Positions 40,879-52,390 of a stretch of 64,000 nt of DNA are shown here, piece by piece. The DNA is taken from contig CM077002.1 of the NCBI GenBank assembly GCA_039090855.1, positions 83,332,194-83,396,193 on the forward strand, written 5' to 3'. Numbering within the stretch: the first letter of the stretch is position 1; each line of letters opens with the position of its first letter. The notes beneath the pieces are model-generated. The model searched no databases. It saw only the letters and a list, made by a program, of their open reading frames with translations, and was not told the origin of the DNA. This DNA comes from Macrothele yani (Eukaryota > Arthropoda > Arachnida > Araneae > Macrothelidae). The position numbers were made by a program, and so were the translations under genes.

Positions 40879-41934
40879 CAGGCCTGACGAGAGGGGAGGG
40901 GAGCCGGTGCTGTAGCACCGGGGCCCGAGTCCCTAAGGGGGCCCAGAGCCCGTTTCTAAAGTAATTTTTTTCTAATTATTATTTCATGGCGTCCGAATAT
41001 TTTTCAAGCTATACCGTCACCAGGTTGGGAAGTTACGCGTAAAAAAATATTTCCTACGTGACGCGTAAAATATGCGTAAAAATGCGTAATTTATGTCATA
41101 CATGTAAAAAATGTAATAAATTCAAAACTTGCTTCAAATACAATAAAACAAAAACAAAAAACGAAGTGTTACAATGTTACTCGAGTTCCCAGGCTAACTG
41201 CAACACCTGCGTGGATTACCTGCGGCAAATCAAACGAGCTCTCCATATTACGTTTTCCATTTCTTCTTTCTTTTCCAACGACACGCCGGCACCTCACATT
41301 GGGTTCTCTGTGTTACTTTGCTACTCACCGACACAGATCACGGTGTATGATATACAACGTTATTGTTAGTCACCAAAGGCTGCAGACAATTTTCATCATG
41401 TGTATTTTGTAACTTTGTGTTTCCCACCAGAAGCCGGCGTCATTTGTCTTTTTATTTTATGCTGAACTCATTATTTTCGCATTGCGGCAATTTTTATAAA
41501 TGAATAGTGTCTTTGTGTGTGAGAAGACATAAAATTTAATGTTCACTTATGAGAATTCTTTGTGGATACTTTTCCAGAGGCCGCATCTTCAGAAATATAT
41601 TTCACTCTAAAAATGAAAGGTGAAAAATGTGATGATTATGAAAAACTACTAAGAAAAATAAGAAAGTCTGTCGGTAGATGGCGTTCAAGAGTTTTCTGAG
41701 AAAACTCTTTTCTCGAAAGGGAGGGTTTGTTTACGGAGGGGAGAATATGAAAAATTATCCACCGCAAAAAAAAAAAGATTGAAGAGTTGCAACCGGTCGG
41801 GTTGTCGGGAAGTAGGGGAATGGTGGTTGGTGGGTGGATAAGGAAACGGAAATATTTATTATGTGGTTAGTCCAGGAGCCGAAGGGGGGGAGATTTTATT
41901 GCACTGGGGCCCGAGCTCGCTCTCCACGGCCCTG
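40879..41934. mobile_element. hAT-like MITE (1056 bp)
   Basis: Ends CAGGCCTGACGAG and, inverted, CAGGGCCGTGGAG. Flanked by ATGGGACA (40871-40878) and ATGAGACA (41935-41942), an 8-base duplication with one change. Both ends have CGGGGCCCGAG-type subterminal sequence. No transposase inside. The frame 41058-41369 is not recognisable. Confidence 0.75.
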
Positions 41935-41942
41935 ATGAGACA

Positions 41943-42689
41943 AACTGTTACAACGCATAAACGGTAAGAGCACATCGTTACAAGATGTACAATCCAATTT
42001 AATACAAGGAATAACTGTTCACAAATCTCTTTCTTAATTCATTATGGATGTCAGAAGCAACTTCTAAGATATTGAGAACGATACAAATTTTATTATAGAA
42101 AATCAGAACTGCAAAGAAAGCAGAATGAAGACAAGGAAAAAAATGAATGAAAAATGAAATTGTTTTCCGCAATACTTTTTTGTAACGCTAACGGTGAACA
42201 TTAATTTTTTGTACTTAAGCAGGTTAATTATTATTTACGTAATTCAGTAAATCAGTTCCACTTCTGCCATTTGGCACTTATGTTTATGGAAAACGATGCT
42301 CTTCAATCATAAGATTATGAATAAATTTATTGACAAATTCACTAAATTAAAATCGAAAGAAGTTTGACATTAATATGACTGTTATGTATAAATGTATACA
42401 AAATAACTAAGATATTTCATTCATTTCTGTTCAACACAAGAGCCGATTCTGTTTATATACATGCTCATTACTTATTATTTAATGTTGCTGAATGGAATGG
42501 GCAATGTGATTTTTTCTATTGTACGAATATACAATTTTTCATGTACGCGTTTTTGTTTAACGGAGAACAACAAATTCTGTATTTCTCAATTCACGCATGC
42601 ATTTTGGTATAACATCCTTAAAAAACCTAAATTTTTTGAGGAAGGTCTCAAAATCAGGTTGCGCTTGGGGCCTCCAAATCTCTTAATCC
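41943..42689. other. No gene seen
   Basis: AT-rich. The frame 42461-42724 on the plus strand overlaps the hAT relic on the other strand and is likely chance. Confidence 0.4.
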
Positions 42690-43085
42690 GCTACAGCCTA
42701 TGGCCACGAAAAAGGAGATTTTGATTTGACAAAAATAGTGTTACGTCTAAAAGGTGGTGCAATATACCCCTCCATTTCTTTTTATCCTTTTCTACAATTT
42801 CTCGATGGGCACGGTCAATAGATTTGTTTAGCTTTAACCGTGCTGCTAAAGTTTTCCATATTTTAAGGGAAGCGAGATGCTGCTCCGAACCCTCATAGTC
42901 AGACACCATTGGATTCAATCTCCCCAATTCTGGAATCATGTATAATAAATCTGGATGTCACTGGTCCTTTGTCATAGGTAGCAAACTATCTGCAGCAAAA
43001 ACAGTATACGTTTTGTTTTATGGGAGGAGAATATAACATCCATTTCCTCAGGACTTATAACGAAGTAAATTTCTCCGTCATTTTT

Positions 43086-43156
43086 ATCCGCGCTAGGATT
43101 CGAACCCGGTCCCCTCATTCCGGAATAAGTTGCTCTACCAATTGAGCTACGCGGAC
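43086..43156 (-). other. tRNA-like sequence in TRIM 2 (3' LTR)
   Basis: Acceptor GTCCGCG/CGCGGAT, box A TAGCTCAATTGG, loop TTCCGGAA, box B GGTTCGAATCC (perfect consensus). Confidence 0.65.
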
Positions 43157-43312
43157 GTTTATTCTGATTCCTATCTGTCTTTATGTCGTGTGCGTCCTTC
43201 TGGCAGGTACGTCACATCTCCTGTTACGTTACATCATCTCCCCCTTATTTTTTTTTTTTTCGAAGTGCTGGAGAAGGGATTCTCTTATTTTTCCTATCTT
43301 GCGGTGTGGAAT

Positions 43313-43384
43313 GTCCACGCCAGGATTCGAACCCGGATCCCCTCATTCCGGAATAAGTCGCTCTACCAATTGAGCTACGCGGAC
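43313..43384 (-). other. tRNA-like sequence in TRIM 2 (5' LTR)
   Basis: Acceptor GTCCGCG/CGTGGAC, box A TAGCTCAATTGG, box B GGTTCGAATCC, same 8-base TTCCGGAA loop. Confidence 0.65.
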
Positions 43385-44044
43385 GTTTTATTCTGATTCC
43401 TATCTGCCTTTATGTCGTGTGCGTCCTTCTGGCAGGTACGTCACATCTCCTAGTACGTTACAGACTTTCTCACCATTTAGCATCTCTCTATAAAACCATG
43501 CAGTTGTCAATTAAAGATTTCTTCCTGTGGTTTTGTTCTCAGGTCTCTGGTTCAAATAAATGGTCCGTCCATGTTTTGGAAAAGTTCACTTCCTCTCTTA
43601 ATCAGGCCAACTCTCAATACATCTGGCACAGGGATAGGCCAATCACTAACATCAGCGTAAGAGGGGTTCAATTTATTTCTTCCTCTGTATGAAACACTTT
43701 TTCTCGTTCCGGGGTTGTGCCAGCGTCTTCTTTGTCTTCATCACTCTGCAGCATGGATTTATCCTCAAATTCTTGTTGAATATCATCAAATTCTTCTTGT
43801 GAAGTATATGCTGGTAATTCCTAAAATTTTAACTACTGGTCAATAGAATGTAGCCCTTACCGCACTTAGCACGCTGAATTGTGCTGCAACCTAATAGATT
43901 TGTTTTAAACAACCAAAACATTGTATAATAAGTTTATTATTGCGGAATTCATTTTTTAACAAAAACTACAAAATAAATATACATCACATTTACCTAATTT
44001 CCAGTTTCTCTAATTCTATGTGTAAATTCGTTTATTATTTAATT

Positions 44045-44115
44045 CTAAGTAAATAACAAACTGGCACCCTCTTCGAGGTGGTGGACCCCCCCCCCCGTTG
44101 GTGCGCCAGTGTTCC
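44045..44115 (-). mobile_element. hAT-like 5' terminal segment
   Basis: Minus strand ACTGGCGCACCAACGGGGG and a G-run resemble hAT/ZMYM1-element ends. It lies upstream of the 43.8-42.7 kb gene relic in the same orientation, so it is plausibly the start of that element. No duplication checked. Confidence 0.4.
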
Positions 44116-44759
44116 AGATTTGTTGTTTTTGTTTTCGTTCTTTGAGTTAACAGAGCGAAAATATCTGAACTGCGCTGTTTCAGTTGGAAATATTTTTTTA
44201 CTTCAGCAACAGGGCTTCATGTATAATTGCAAAATCCTTTGTTAGAATAGACATAGCACATAAAGAATTTACATGAGAAAATGGAGTAGCAATAAGGAAA
44301 ACATTCTAAAACTAAGAAAAGAAAGGGCGGTGCCGAAAAAGCTACGTAGAGAAAACAGAAAGCTTTGAGAAAAAGTTCCTATTTAAAGAAACCTGTAGTC
44401 GCTTAATGAGTAAGTGGTATAAATCAATACAAAAGCATGTACTGTATTTGAAAGTAAGGAAGTGGGCATTGTGACTGCCCACAGTTTCCCCTTTTGATCC
44501 TGTCGACGTTACAACCATCACAGAAAATAAAATAACCAGAACATAACAAAAATACACATTCAAAATAAAATGCCCAAAACATGGTAAGAAATTCTGTTAA
44601 AAGCACAATGAAGATAAAAAATAGGTAGAAATATAAATATTTTCAAAACTTAATACAAGTGTCAAAACTGAAATAAAAAGAAAGGAAAAAGAAATATTCC
44701 AAATTTCATTGTTACTTTAGATATTTTGACCTATCGATATTTCGTATATTGCACTTGCA
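44116..44759. other. No gene seen
   Basis: AT-rich. Short frames without motifs. Confidence 0.4.
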
Positions 44760-45310
44760 CACGGTCAAAAAAATTTACTTACAAGGACTCTTTAGTAACT
44801 TTTAATCGCTGTGCTCATATTTATAAGGTTTGCATGACAAGTCAAGTTAATAATGTGGCACTTTCACTTAGGCACCAAATATTAATTATTAGCCCCTAGG
44901 CCTTTTAAAGAATTGTTTAATAAGCGTAGCAATCTTTAAACAGATTTGTCATACAAACCTAATATGTTCATGGCGTTATAAAAATTACTGAAAAGGTATA
45001 TGCCTAGGCCTCGGACATATCAATTAATGTTTTGTGCTCGAGTAAAAGTTCAACACAATGAATTTGATTTTCCATGAAAACCAAAAGAATATCAGCTCGG
45101 CGGACTGAAAACTTTTAAAAAGGCCTAGGCCTAGGGTCTACTTAATCGTTTCTACCTCAGTAAAGCGCATTGTTAAACTTTTCACTTGCTATGCAGTCCT
45201 TATGAAAACTAGCACGACGTACTGAAAATCGCTAAAAAGGATCAGGACTAGGGTTTTATAATTGTTGTTTTGTACTTGAGTAGGAGTGTGGCATTATCTT
45301 TAGTTCCTAC
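44760..45310 (-). repeat. Minisatellite 2, block B (~130-bp units)
   Basis: About four degenerate units, each with a (C/G)G(C/A)CGTACTGAAAA-like and an AAAGGCCTAGGCCTA-like segment. Reverse of block A at 27885-28205. Confidence 0.7.
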
Positions 45311-45840
45311 TAGCATGGGTACCCGGTATTTCTCGGGTAAATATTGCTATTTGAGGAATCGCCAAGTTCAGCGAGTGAAAGTTAATGAATGAAAGAGATC
45401 TTCCTGTAATTTTCCAGTAAACTTATCTTTAATGTTTTGAGTTAGTTAATCTAATTTTATGAAACAAAAAAGAAAGGAAGGGGAATGGAAATACCTATCT
45501 CCGAGAAGACATCTATAGAACTGCCGTACATCTGGCGTGTTGTTTCTAAGAATCTCGCGACACTGACGTGCAATATATCTATGTGATTTTGCGTGCATGC
45601 GACTTGACATTGGCATTGATCATCTTTTTCTTACCGTTTTGAATTTTGAATATCTGGAAGTCTCTACAAAAATTAGATTTTATTTCTGCTTGATAAGCCG
45701 CCCGTTGGTGGTGAAAGCTAACGTTTATTAATTTGTGTTACTAATACACCATTAACCGGATATTTTTATACTTTACTGTTATCTACGGCATCTAACTTAG
45801 ACCGTAGGTCGGGTATTGGAGTGCTGAATTGTGTTGCAAT
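45311..45840 (-). repeat. Unique core of the minisatellite composite, copy B
   Basis: Reverse complement of 26833-27300 plus 25170-25232. Here the two parts are contiguous (CCGTAGATAAC intact), so this is the empty site for the 1.6-kb MITE. Confidence 0.78.
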
Positions 45841-47573
45841 TAAAATGGAACTTTTTACGAAATTTTTTAATGGGCATCCCTTGACTCGGGACTCAACCCG
45901 TTCCCCAAACACTGTACCGCCTAAGTTAGAGCACCATGAGATAGTATACCAAATTTGGTGGTTCTAAATTGAAAACTGTAGATTTTACGAAAATTTTCTA
46001 TGGGGGTCCCTCGACACCGGACTCCGACCCCTTCCAAAAACCGTCTACGGTCTAAGTTAGAGCACCATGTGATAGTATACCAAATTTGGTGGTTGTAAAT
46101 AGAAAACTGTAGATTTGACTAATATTGCGCATGGGGCCCTTGACACCGCCCCCGAAAACCGTCTAAGTTAGAGCAGCATGCGATAGTATACCAAATTTAA
46201 TGGTTTTAAATTGAAAACTATAGATTTTACGAAAATTTTCTATGGAGGCCCCTTGACCCCGGGTCCAACCACTTCCAAAAACCGTCTACGGTCTAAGTTA
46301 GAGCACCATGAGATAGCATACCAAAATTCGTGGGTCTAAATTAAAAACTGTAGATTTGACGAAAATTGCGTATGGGGACACTCGACCTGGGCTCCAAACC
46401 CTTCAAATAACCGTCTACGGTCTAAGTTAGAGCACCTTTAGATAGTATACCAAATTTGGTGGTTCTAAATTGAAAACTGTAGATTTGACGAATATTGCGT
46501 ATGCGGGCCCCTTGACCTCGGGCCCCCTAATTTCCAAAAACCGTCTACCGTCTAAGTTAGAGCACCATGAGATAGTATACCAAATTTGGTAGTTCCAAAT
46601 TGAAAATTGAAAATTTTACGAAAATTGCGTATGGGTCCCCTTTATCCCGGGCCCCCACCCGTTCCAAAACCCCTTTACCGTCTAAGTTAGGGCACCATGA
46701 GATAGTATACCAAATTTGGTGGTTCTAAATTGAAGAACTGTAGTTTTACAAACATTTTCTAAGGGGCCCTCGACCCCGGGGCTCCGACCACTTCCCAAAA
46801 CCGTCTACGGTCTAGTTTAGAGCCCCATGAGATAGTATACTAAATTTGGTGGTTCTAAATAGAAAACTGTAGATTTGACGAAAATTGCCTATGGGGGCCC
46901 CTAGAACCTGGGCTCCAAACCCTTCCGATAACCGTCTACGGCCTAAGTTAGAGCACCATGAGATAGTATACCAAATTTGGTGTTTCTAAATTGAAAACTG
47001 TAGATTTTACGAAAATTTTGTATGGGGGCTCCTCGACCATGGGCTCCGACCACTTCCAAAAACCGTCTACGGTCTAAGTTAGAGCACCATGAGATAGTAT
47101 ACCAAATTTGGTGGTTCTAAATTAAATATAGTAGATTTGACGAAAATTTCGTAAGGGGGCCCCTTGATCCCGTGCTCCAACCCTTTCCAAAAACCGTCTA
47201 CGGTCTAAGTTAGAGCACCATGAGATAGCATACCAAATTTGGTGGTTCTAAATTGAAAACTGTAGATTTGACGAATATTGCGTATCGGGGCCCCTTGGCC
47301 CCGGGCCCCTACCTTTCCAAAAACCGTCTACCGTCTAATTTAGATCACCATGAGATAGTATACCAAATTTGGTAGTTCTAAATTGAAAACTGTAGATTTT
47401 ACGAAAATTTTCTATGGGGCCCCTCGACCTCGGGCTCCGACCACTTCCAAAAACCGTCTACGGTCTGAGTTAGAGCACCATGAGATAGTATACCAAATTT
47501 GGTGGTTCTAAATGAAAAACTGTAGATTTGACGAATATTGCGTATTGGAGCCCCTTGACCCCGGGCCCCCCAC
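45840..47573 (-). repeat. Minisatellite 1, block B (~127-bp units, about 14 copies)
   Basis: Units contain CCGTCTACGGTCTAAGTTAG, AGCACCATGAGATAGTATAC, CAAATTTGGTGGTTCTAAAT and TGAAAACTGTAGATTT, then a G/C-rich GGGGCCCCTTGACCCCGGG segment. Spacing of the CCGTCTACGG box is 119-132 bases. No coding. Confidence 0.92.
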
Positions 47574-48585
47574 CAGGCGCTGATTTACGGGAGGGCACAC
47601 GGAGCACGTGCCCAGGGTCGCTGATTTGGGGGGGAGCAAATTTGAATTAAATGTGTACTTAGTTAATGGGAATTTTGTGTATGATATTTAAAATTTATTT
47701 TTTTACTTTTGCATGCTCATGAGTCATGTGTTTATAAATGTGGTACTTGCATGCAGTGATTTCGATTTTCGAGTTTCACGTAAACACGTGGCCATTAATG
47801 AGCTTAAGTGGTTTAATAACCTTCAAGTGGCCATTGAGAAGAAGGATCCCTTCCATTGATTCACGTGACTTTTTCTTGCTTCTCCGAACGTACTTCAACT
47901 TCCTGCACACTGATCCTTCAACTTCCTGCACACGGTTTGTCGTTGTCGTAACTCTAACCGCGAACGCGAAGGCTTGGTTGTATTTTGCATTGCGTTTCTT
48001 GTAGTCTGATGGGATGTTGGATATACAGTATGTTAATTTTATATATAATCAAATTTAGTTAGTTGTAACAATATATTTAAGTTGAAATATTTAACAGTTA
48101 AATTATGCCAAAACGAACATATTTATCCAGCAGTGATAAACGGAAAGCCAAACAATTGAAACTGAAGGATGATGAACTACAGCATGGTAGCATTGAACAT
48201 TTTGTCATTAAAAAATTGGATATTTCACTTGGTCCCAAAAGTCCTACCCATTCCTCTAATTTTACTACTGTTGAGTCTCTTGAGTGTAATTTGTAGTTGG
48301 AAGCCAGTAATCCGACTTCAGAATAATCTAACATCCCAGATGCTCCTAATTTGCGAAATCTTTTGAGTTCATCTAATGAAGAGAGCACAAGTTCCACAAT
48401 GAATGCAGTGGATCCTGCCTTACGGGGAGAAATTACAGAAGAAATGCGCGAATGCTTTTTGAACAATCCACCAGTCTGAGATTTGAAGTTGCTGTCATTC
48501 ACAGGGAAGGATATCTGTGGTAAAAAACGTTTCATAGCAGAAGTTAATATTTTCAGAATAAAAAATAATAATGAGAAGGTCATCT
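47574..48585 (+). pseudogene. hAT/ZMYM1-type element 5' end and N-terminal gene fragment
   Basis: CAGGCGCTGATTTACGGGAG starts directly at the minisatellite edge and resembles ZMYM1-type hAT ends. The coding fragment begins at 48105: MPKRTYLSSSDKRKAKQLKL, stops at 48295. A shifted continuation reads DPALRGEITEEMRECFLNNP, resembling the DPxxWP...I segment of the family. The zinc finger and catalytic domain are absent. The opposite-strand frame 48098-48583 is a shadow. Confidence 0.5.
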
Positions 48586-48679
48586 GTATATCACGCTGTT
48601 TTCGTACGATATGAAAAACCTAGCTTTCAAAATTGCAAATTAAAACCATATTTATTTACGTCTAAAAGTCAGTTAAAAA

Positions 48680-48720
48680 AGACAAGATCTTTCGGAGCTC
48701 ACTAGGCTCTATCATCAGGT
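48680..48720 (-). ncRNA. Hammerhead-ribozyme-like motif downstream of a Penelope element
   Basis: On the minus strand CCTGATGA (full CUGAUGA core) is followed by a helix II candidate GAGC...GCTC, then CGAAA and, a few bases on, GTC as candidate cleavage site. Penelope-like elements are known to carry minimal hammerheads in their terminal repeats, and this lies 3' of such an element in the same orientation. Helices I and III are weak by eye. Confidence 0.5.
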
Positions 48721-49815
48721 AAAGTGCCGACAAGACACCTGGGAGCTTACATTAAAATCACCTGCGGTAGACCCACAATACATCTGGTCGCCAGCCTCAC
48801 CTTTCTATGATGCCACTTCGATATGGTTAAAGTTCAAAAACCGATGGAAATCAAAATAATTCCTCACCTTCAGACCGTCGCTCCGACGGTTCAATCAAAC
48901 GTCTCCACTGACGGGGCACAAATGACGGAAACTCCAAATGTTTCACCATACTTGAGGATAAACAGGCTCTATGTGAAAAACACAGTTCGTTTGGTGATAT
49001 AGGAGTTGAGTATCTTCACTTCAGGCCAGTTCGGAATATATCCTCCCTGGTTGACAGCAACTGTAAAGGTAGTAGAGGTGTTGCCCGAGCGTAGAGCATA
49101 TTGATGCTCAGACAAACGGATCTTCGATGCCCTAAGTGTAGAGCCAATATAGTATTTTAAGGCACCATTCGGGTCCCCATTGATGAGGGGATACAGTAAA
49201 CACCAGGTTTCTGCAAGGAGGCACTGCATCCCTGTCGTTACGTACAAAAAAGAAAATATTTGTGGTGCTTATACCAAAATCTAAGTAATTTTTGTGACAT
49301 ACCCTTTTTAAAAAGGGGACAATCATGGGGTGGTAATCTAGTTTACCAACAAATTTACCTTGACTGGAATCAGGTGTTAATGTCGTGAATCTCAGCTTCT
49401 GGACTTTTTTACCAAACTTTGAATATAGTGGGTAGGGTAACCAAAGGAACAGGCTAAGGTCGAAATCGTAGACATCCCTCCGAATTCTACTGGACGAAGA
49501 GTGCGTGAAGGCCCTTTTAATTAGAAACCGTAGTGCAGAGGCTTTATGCTCAGGAAGGTGAGCTGACGAAAAAGGAATAATACAAGGTGTAAACGTTGGT
49601 TTACGATATACAGAAAACGCAAGCTGGTTGGTGTCCTGATTGCGGGATAGTAGAATGTCCAAAAAGGGTAATTTACCTTCAACCTCAAGTTCTTTGGTAA
49701 ACCTAATTGTTGAAAACTGGAAAGAGAGGCAATACATAAATTCTTCAAGGTGAACCATCGAGTGAGGCCAAAAGTTCCAGTCAACACGAATCAAGTTCGC
49801 AAAGGAGTGCACTCA
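48721..49815 (-). pseudogene. Penelope-like element, RT C-terminus and GIY-YIG (minus copy)
   Basis: Begins inside RT: RVDWNFWPHS stands for the VDD motif C, with the second Asp changed to Trp. Then come EGKLPFLDILLSRNQDTNQL and FSVYRKPTFTPCIIPF, the Penelope thumb. GKFVGKLDYHPMIVPFL follows. After a frameshift (about 49230) the GIY-YIG part reads YIGSTLRASKIRLSEHQYAL and IPNWPEVKILNSYI. Coding ends at 48969; 48721-48968 is 3' non-coding sequence. N-terminal two thirds missing. It lies head-to-head with the next Penelope element. Confidence 0.8.
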
Positions 49816-49839
49816 TTTGGGATTCCTGACCAGTTGCAA

Positions 49840-52384
49840 AGACTTGAATGTGATCCCGAGTCATCTTAACATCCGTACGGCTCCTCTCTTCTGGCGTGAC
49901 AAATGTATACTTCAAAATGCTGAGAAGAAGCGATTAATAAGCGCCATTAGAAGTAAGATATATTTTACTGGCCGCCCCGGTGGCGCAGTGGTCTAAGGCG
50001 CTGGCCTCTGATCATTCGTCCGTAAGGGGTCCGGGTTCGAATCCCGGTCAGGCATGGATGTTGTGTTTGTCTTACGGCACTGGCTCTCTCCCTTCCCTGG
50101 AACCAGTGACCCTAAATTAGGGACGGGCGACTGCTTATAGCCCATTGAGTTGCTCACGGTGGTCGTTAAACCTCCAATCAAAAAAAAAATATATATATAT
50201 TTTACTGATTTCCTCAGTAGAAAGTGCTACACATCGCATAAAGAATGTCGGGTTGTGAAAATCCAATTATTTTGGACCGTGCACTTACTATTACTTCGAC
50301 TTTGATTGAAAACTCTGTCAAATCATTGGTTAACACCCATATACATAAACTTCGTCTCCTAGTTGACCGTGAAGTCAGTAATAGACAAGTTCGCAGCCAT
50401 AAACATTGTGAAAGTGAGGACTTAAAATCTAATGTTGTTAATCTCAGTAATTACGAATTAAATGAAGTACAGCGTCGAGCTTTGGAAAGAGGAACCAAAT
50501 TCGCATATCCGAGGCACAAAGTTAACGTCTTTTAGACAGTCCCACAATGTAGAGCATATTATCAAAAACTTACCTGAAGCCGAACATGATGTTGCACGCT
50601 TACATATTGATAGACTACTACGAAGAGGCAAAATACAGCAACAACCTGAACTATCATTAATATATAATGAAGAAAAACAGCAGCTGGCCGAGCTTAGAAA
50701 TAATAATGAAATTTCAATTTTGGCCGCGGACAAGACTCATCAGATGGTCATATTGGATAGCTCATGCTATAGGGATAAAATGCTTGAAGCCATATCTTCT
50801 ATTCCGCACAAAGTAGTTGAGCGTGAACCAACAAAAGCAACATGTGCAGCGTTAACCCGATTGAAAAATTTTTACAACTTCCCTGAAGTTTTTTCTAAAG
50901 CTTTTATTCCCCCACCTGGTTGTCGTGTGCCCGATATTTTTGGGCGTATCAAACTACATAAAGACGGGCTACCTATTAGACCTTTGGTCGAGGGCTATGT
51001 TAGCTCAACCCGACCGCTTGAAAAAGCTCTTGCCCTATATTTGGCTAAGTTAGCAGAGGGCTCCCCGTATTCTATTAAAAGCTCCATTAGGGCAATAGAA
51101 AGGATCAGAATGATTCAGCTACATGCTGGCCCTTTCATATTAGCCTCTCTAGATGTGCTTTCACTGTACCCTAATGTACCTGTGGACGCCACTCATCATA
51201 TCATAGAGGCCAAACTTGCTGAAATTAATGTTCCCACCACTTAAATATCTGCTATTATGAACGCACTTCGTTTAGTTAAACGGGGTTCGTATTTCAAATT
51301 TCTTGACAGAATCTACTTACAAACCGAGGGTTCCCCCATGGGATCCCCACTTTCCCCAGTTTTAGCAGAAATCCTGCTAAAATACATTGACAACAAAGTT
51401 CTCAATGAATTCCCTTTAGTTCCCAGCTTATACCTTAGGTGCGTCGACGACATCCTTGTGTTCTGGCCTCACTCAAAGGATGGTTTAAAGCAATTCGCCG
51501 ACGCACTATCGTCAGCATTTCCTAATATCGGACTCACGATAGAACTTGAATCTAATTTCTCTTTGCCTTTTTTGGAGTTTCGTTTATTTCGTGATTCAAA
51601 TACTAACTCACTGTCCTTTAGTGTCTATCGAAAGCCTACCGATTGTAGCAGCCTTATCCCGTTTAACACCTCACATCCAACTCCACAAAAACTTTCTGCT
51701 ATTAATTTTCTTTTTAGAAGAGCCTTCACGCATTCTTCAGATGATAGTCATTTTCAGTCTGAGATACAGTTCATTTTCAAATTAGCGAATAAACATGGAT
51801 ACCCCAGGACGATGGTTAATAGATTATACACTAGAATATCAACTGAACGAACTATTAATCTGAAGCCAGATACAAGGCCTAATAAACGATTCGTGGGAGC
51901 ATTCGACCAGCACCCCCATATCACTAACACACTATATCGTATCTGTTCAAAACATAACATACAATTCGGCACCCGCTCAAAGAACCTCCTATCATCAGTT
52001 AAAAAGGATCGAGCAACAACAGATATTATGAACAAATGGGGTGTGTATAATATTCCACTGCTGGACTCCTCAACAGGTGAACATGTTAACAACTACGTAG
52101 GCTCGACACGAAGAAATTTGGGTATCCGTGTCCAGGAACACAAATGCGATATCCGAACCAACAGCAATAATACAGCTTCATCAAGGAATGTGGTAAACGG
52201 AATTCTACACCCAGACTGGGAAAACATTAGACTATTAGACACTCCAGCATATATACATTCTTTGCACTTTGTTGAAAGTATGTACATCGTCGTCTTAGGG
52301 GACAAATGCTATAATGACTACTTGCCTGGGGACATATCAAGAATTTGGAAAGAGCGTATTACCAACCTGAACTTTAAATTATAG
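49840..52384 (+). pseudogene. Penelope-like retroelement, nearly complete coding region
   Basis: The N-terminal part (about 49845-49970: CILQNAEKKRLISAIRSK) is split by a SINE. Then 50245-50535 has NVVNLSNYELNEVQRR and GTKFAYP. After a frameshift at ~50530, 50462-51244 has NNNEISILAADK, KLHKDGLPIRPLVE and ILASLDVLSLYP (motif A). One in-frame TAA at 51242-51244. 51257-52384 has EGSPMGSPLSPVLAEIL (B), LRCVDDILVFWP (C, both Asp), LPFLEFRLF, then GIY-YIG: GVYNIP, NYVGSTRRNLGIRVQEHK and HFVESMY with the catalytic Glu. Only one stop, one frameshift and the SINE disable it. Confidence 0.9.
49971..50198 (+). mobile_element. SINE-A copy 7, inside Penelope coding sequence
   Basis: Consensus-like copy. 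Target duplication TATTTTACTG at 49961-49970 and 50199-50208 (extends as ATATATTTTACTG). Removing it joins the flanking Penelope frame. Confidence 0.92.
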
Positions 52385-52390
52385 TAATAT

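Larger units (their letters stand above)
43056..43462 (-). mobile_element. Second TRIM with tRNA-like LTRs (partly deleted)
   Basis: Perfect 4-base duplication GACT at 43052-43055 and 43463-43466. On the minus strand it starts TGTAACGTACTAGGAGATG, has a tRNA-like unit (43313-43384), then internal sequence ending in a GGGGGAGATGA polypurine tract. A second LTR with another tRNA-like unit (43086-43156) ends TTCGTTATA. The end of the first LTR and the PBS are deleted. The internal segment (AATAAGAGAATCCCTTCTCC) is shared with the first TRIM. Confidence 0.82.
42690..43830 (-). pseudogene. ZMYM1/hAT-type transposase relic interrupted by a TRIM
   Basis: Reading leftward: DVSDWPIPVPDVLRVGLIKR (about 43645), then HGFIERMLNGEK-like sequence up to 43467. 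After the TRIM (43462-43056) comes LRKWMLYSPP...NVYCF, the start of a TTF-type zinc finger; GPVTSRFIIHDSRIGEI follows. Last, 42939-42691 reads WKTLAARLKLNKSIDRA and LFLSNQNLLFRGHRL, the beginning of the DUF4371/hAT catalytic region. Stops and frameshifts occur and the rest of the catalytic domain is missing. Family recognised from motif order. Confidence 0.7.

Noticed and set aside
45840..47573. Regularly spaced repeats considered as a CRISPR array
   Set aside because: Units of ~127 bp diverge along their whole length, with no constant-repeat/variable-spacer pattern, and the setting is eukaryotic.
48098..48583. 161-codon minus-strand frame
   Set aside because: The plus strand here encodes a ZMYM1/hAT-like N-terminus; the minus frame has no motif.
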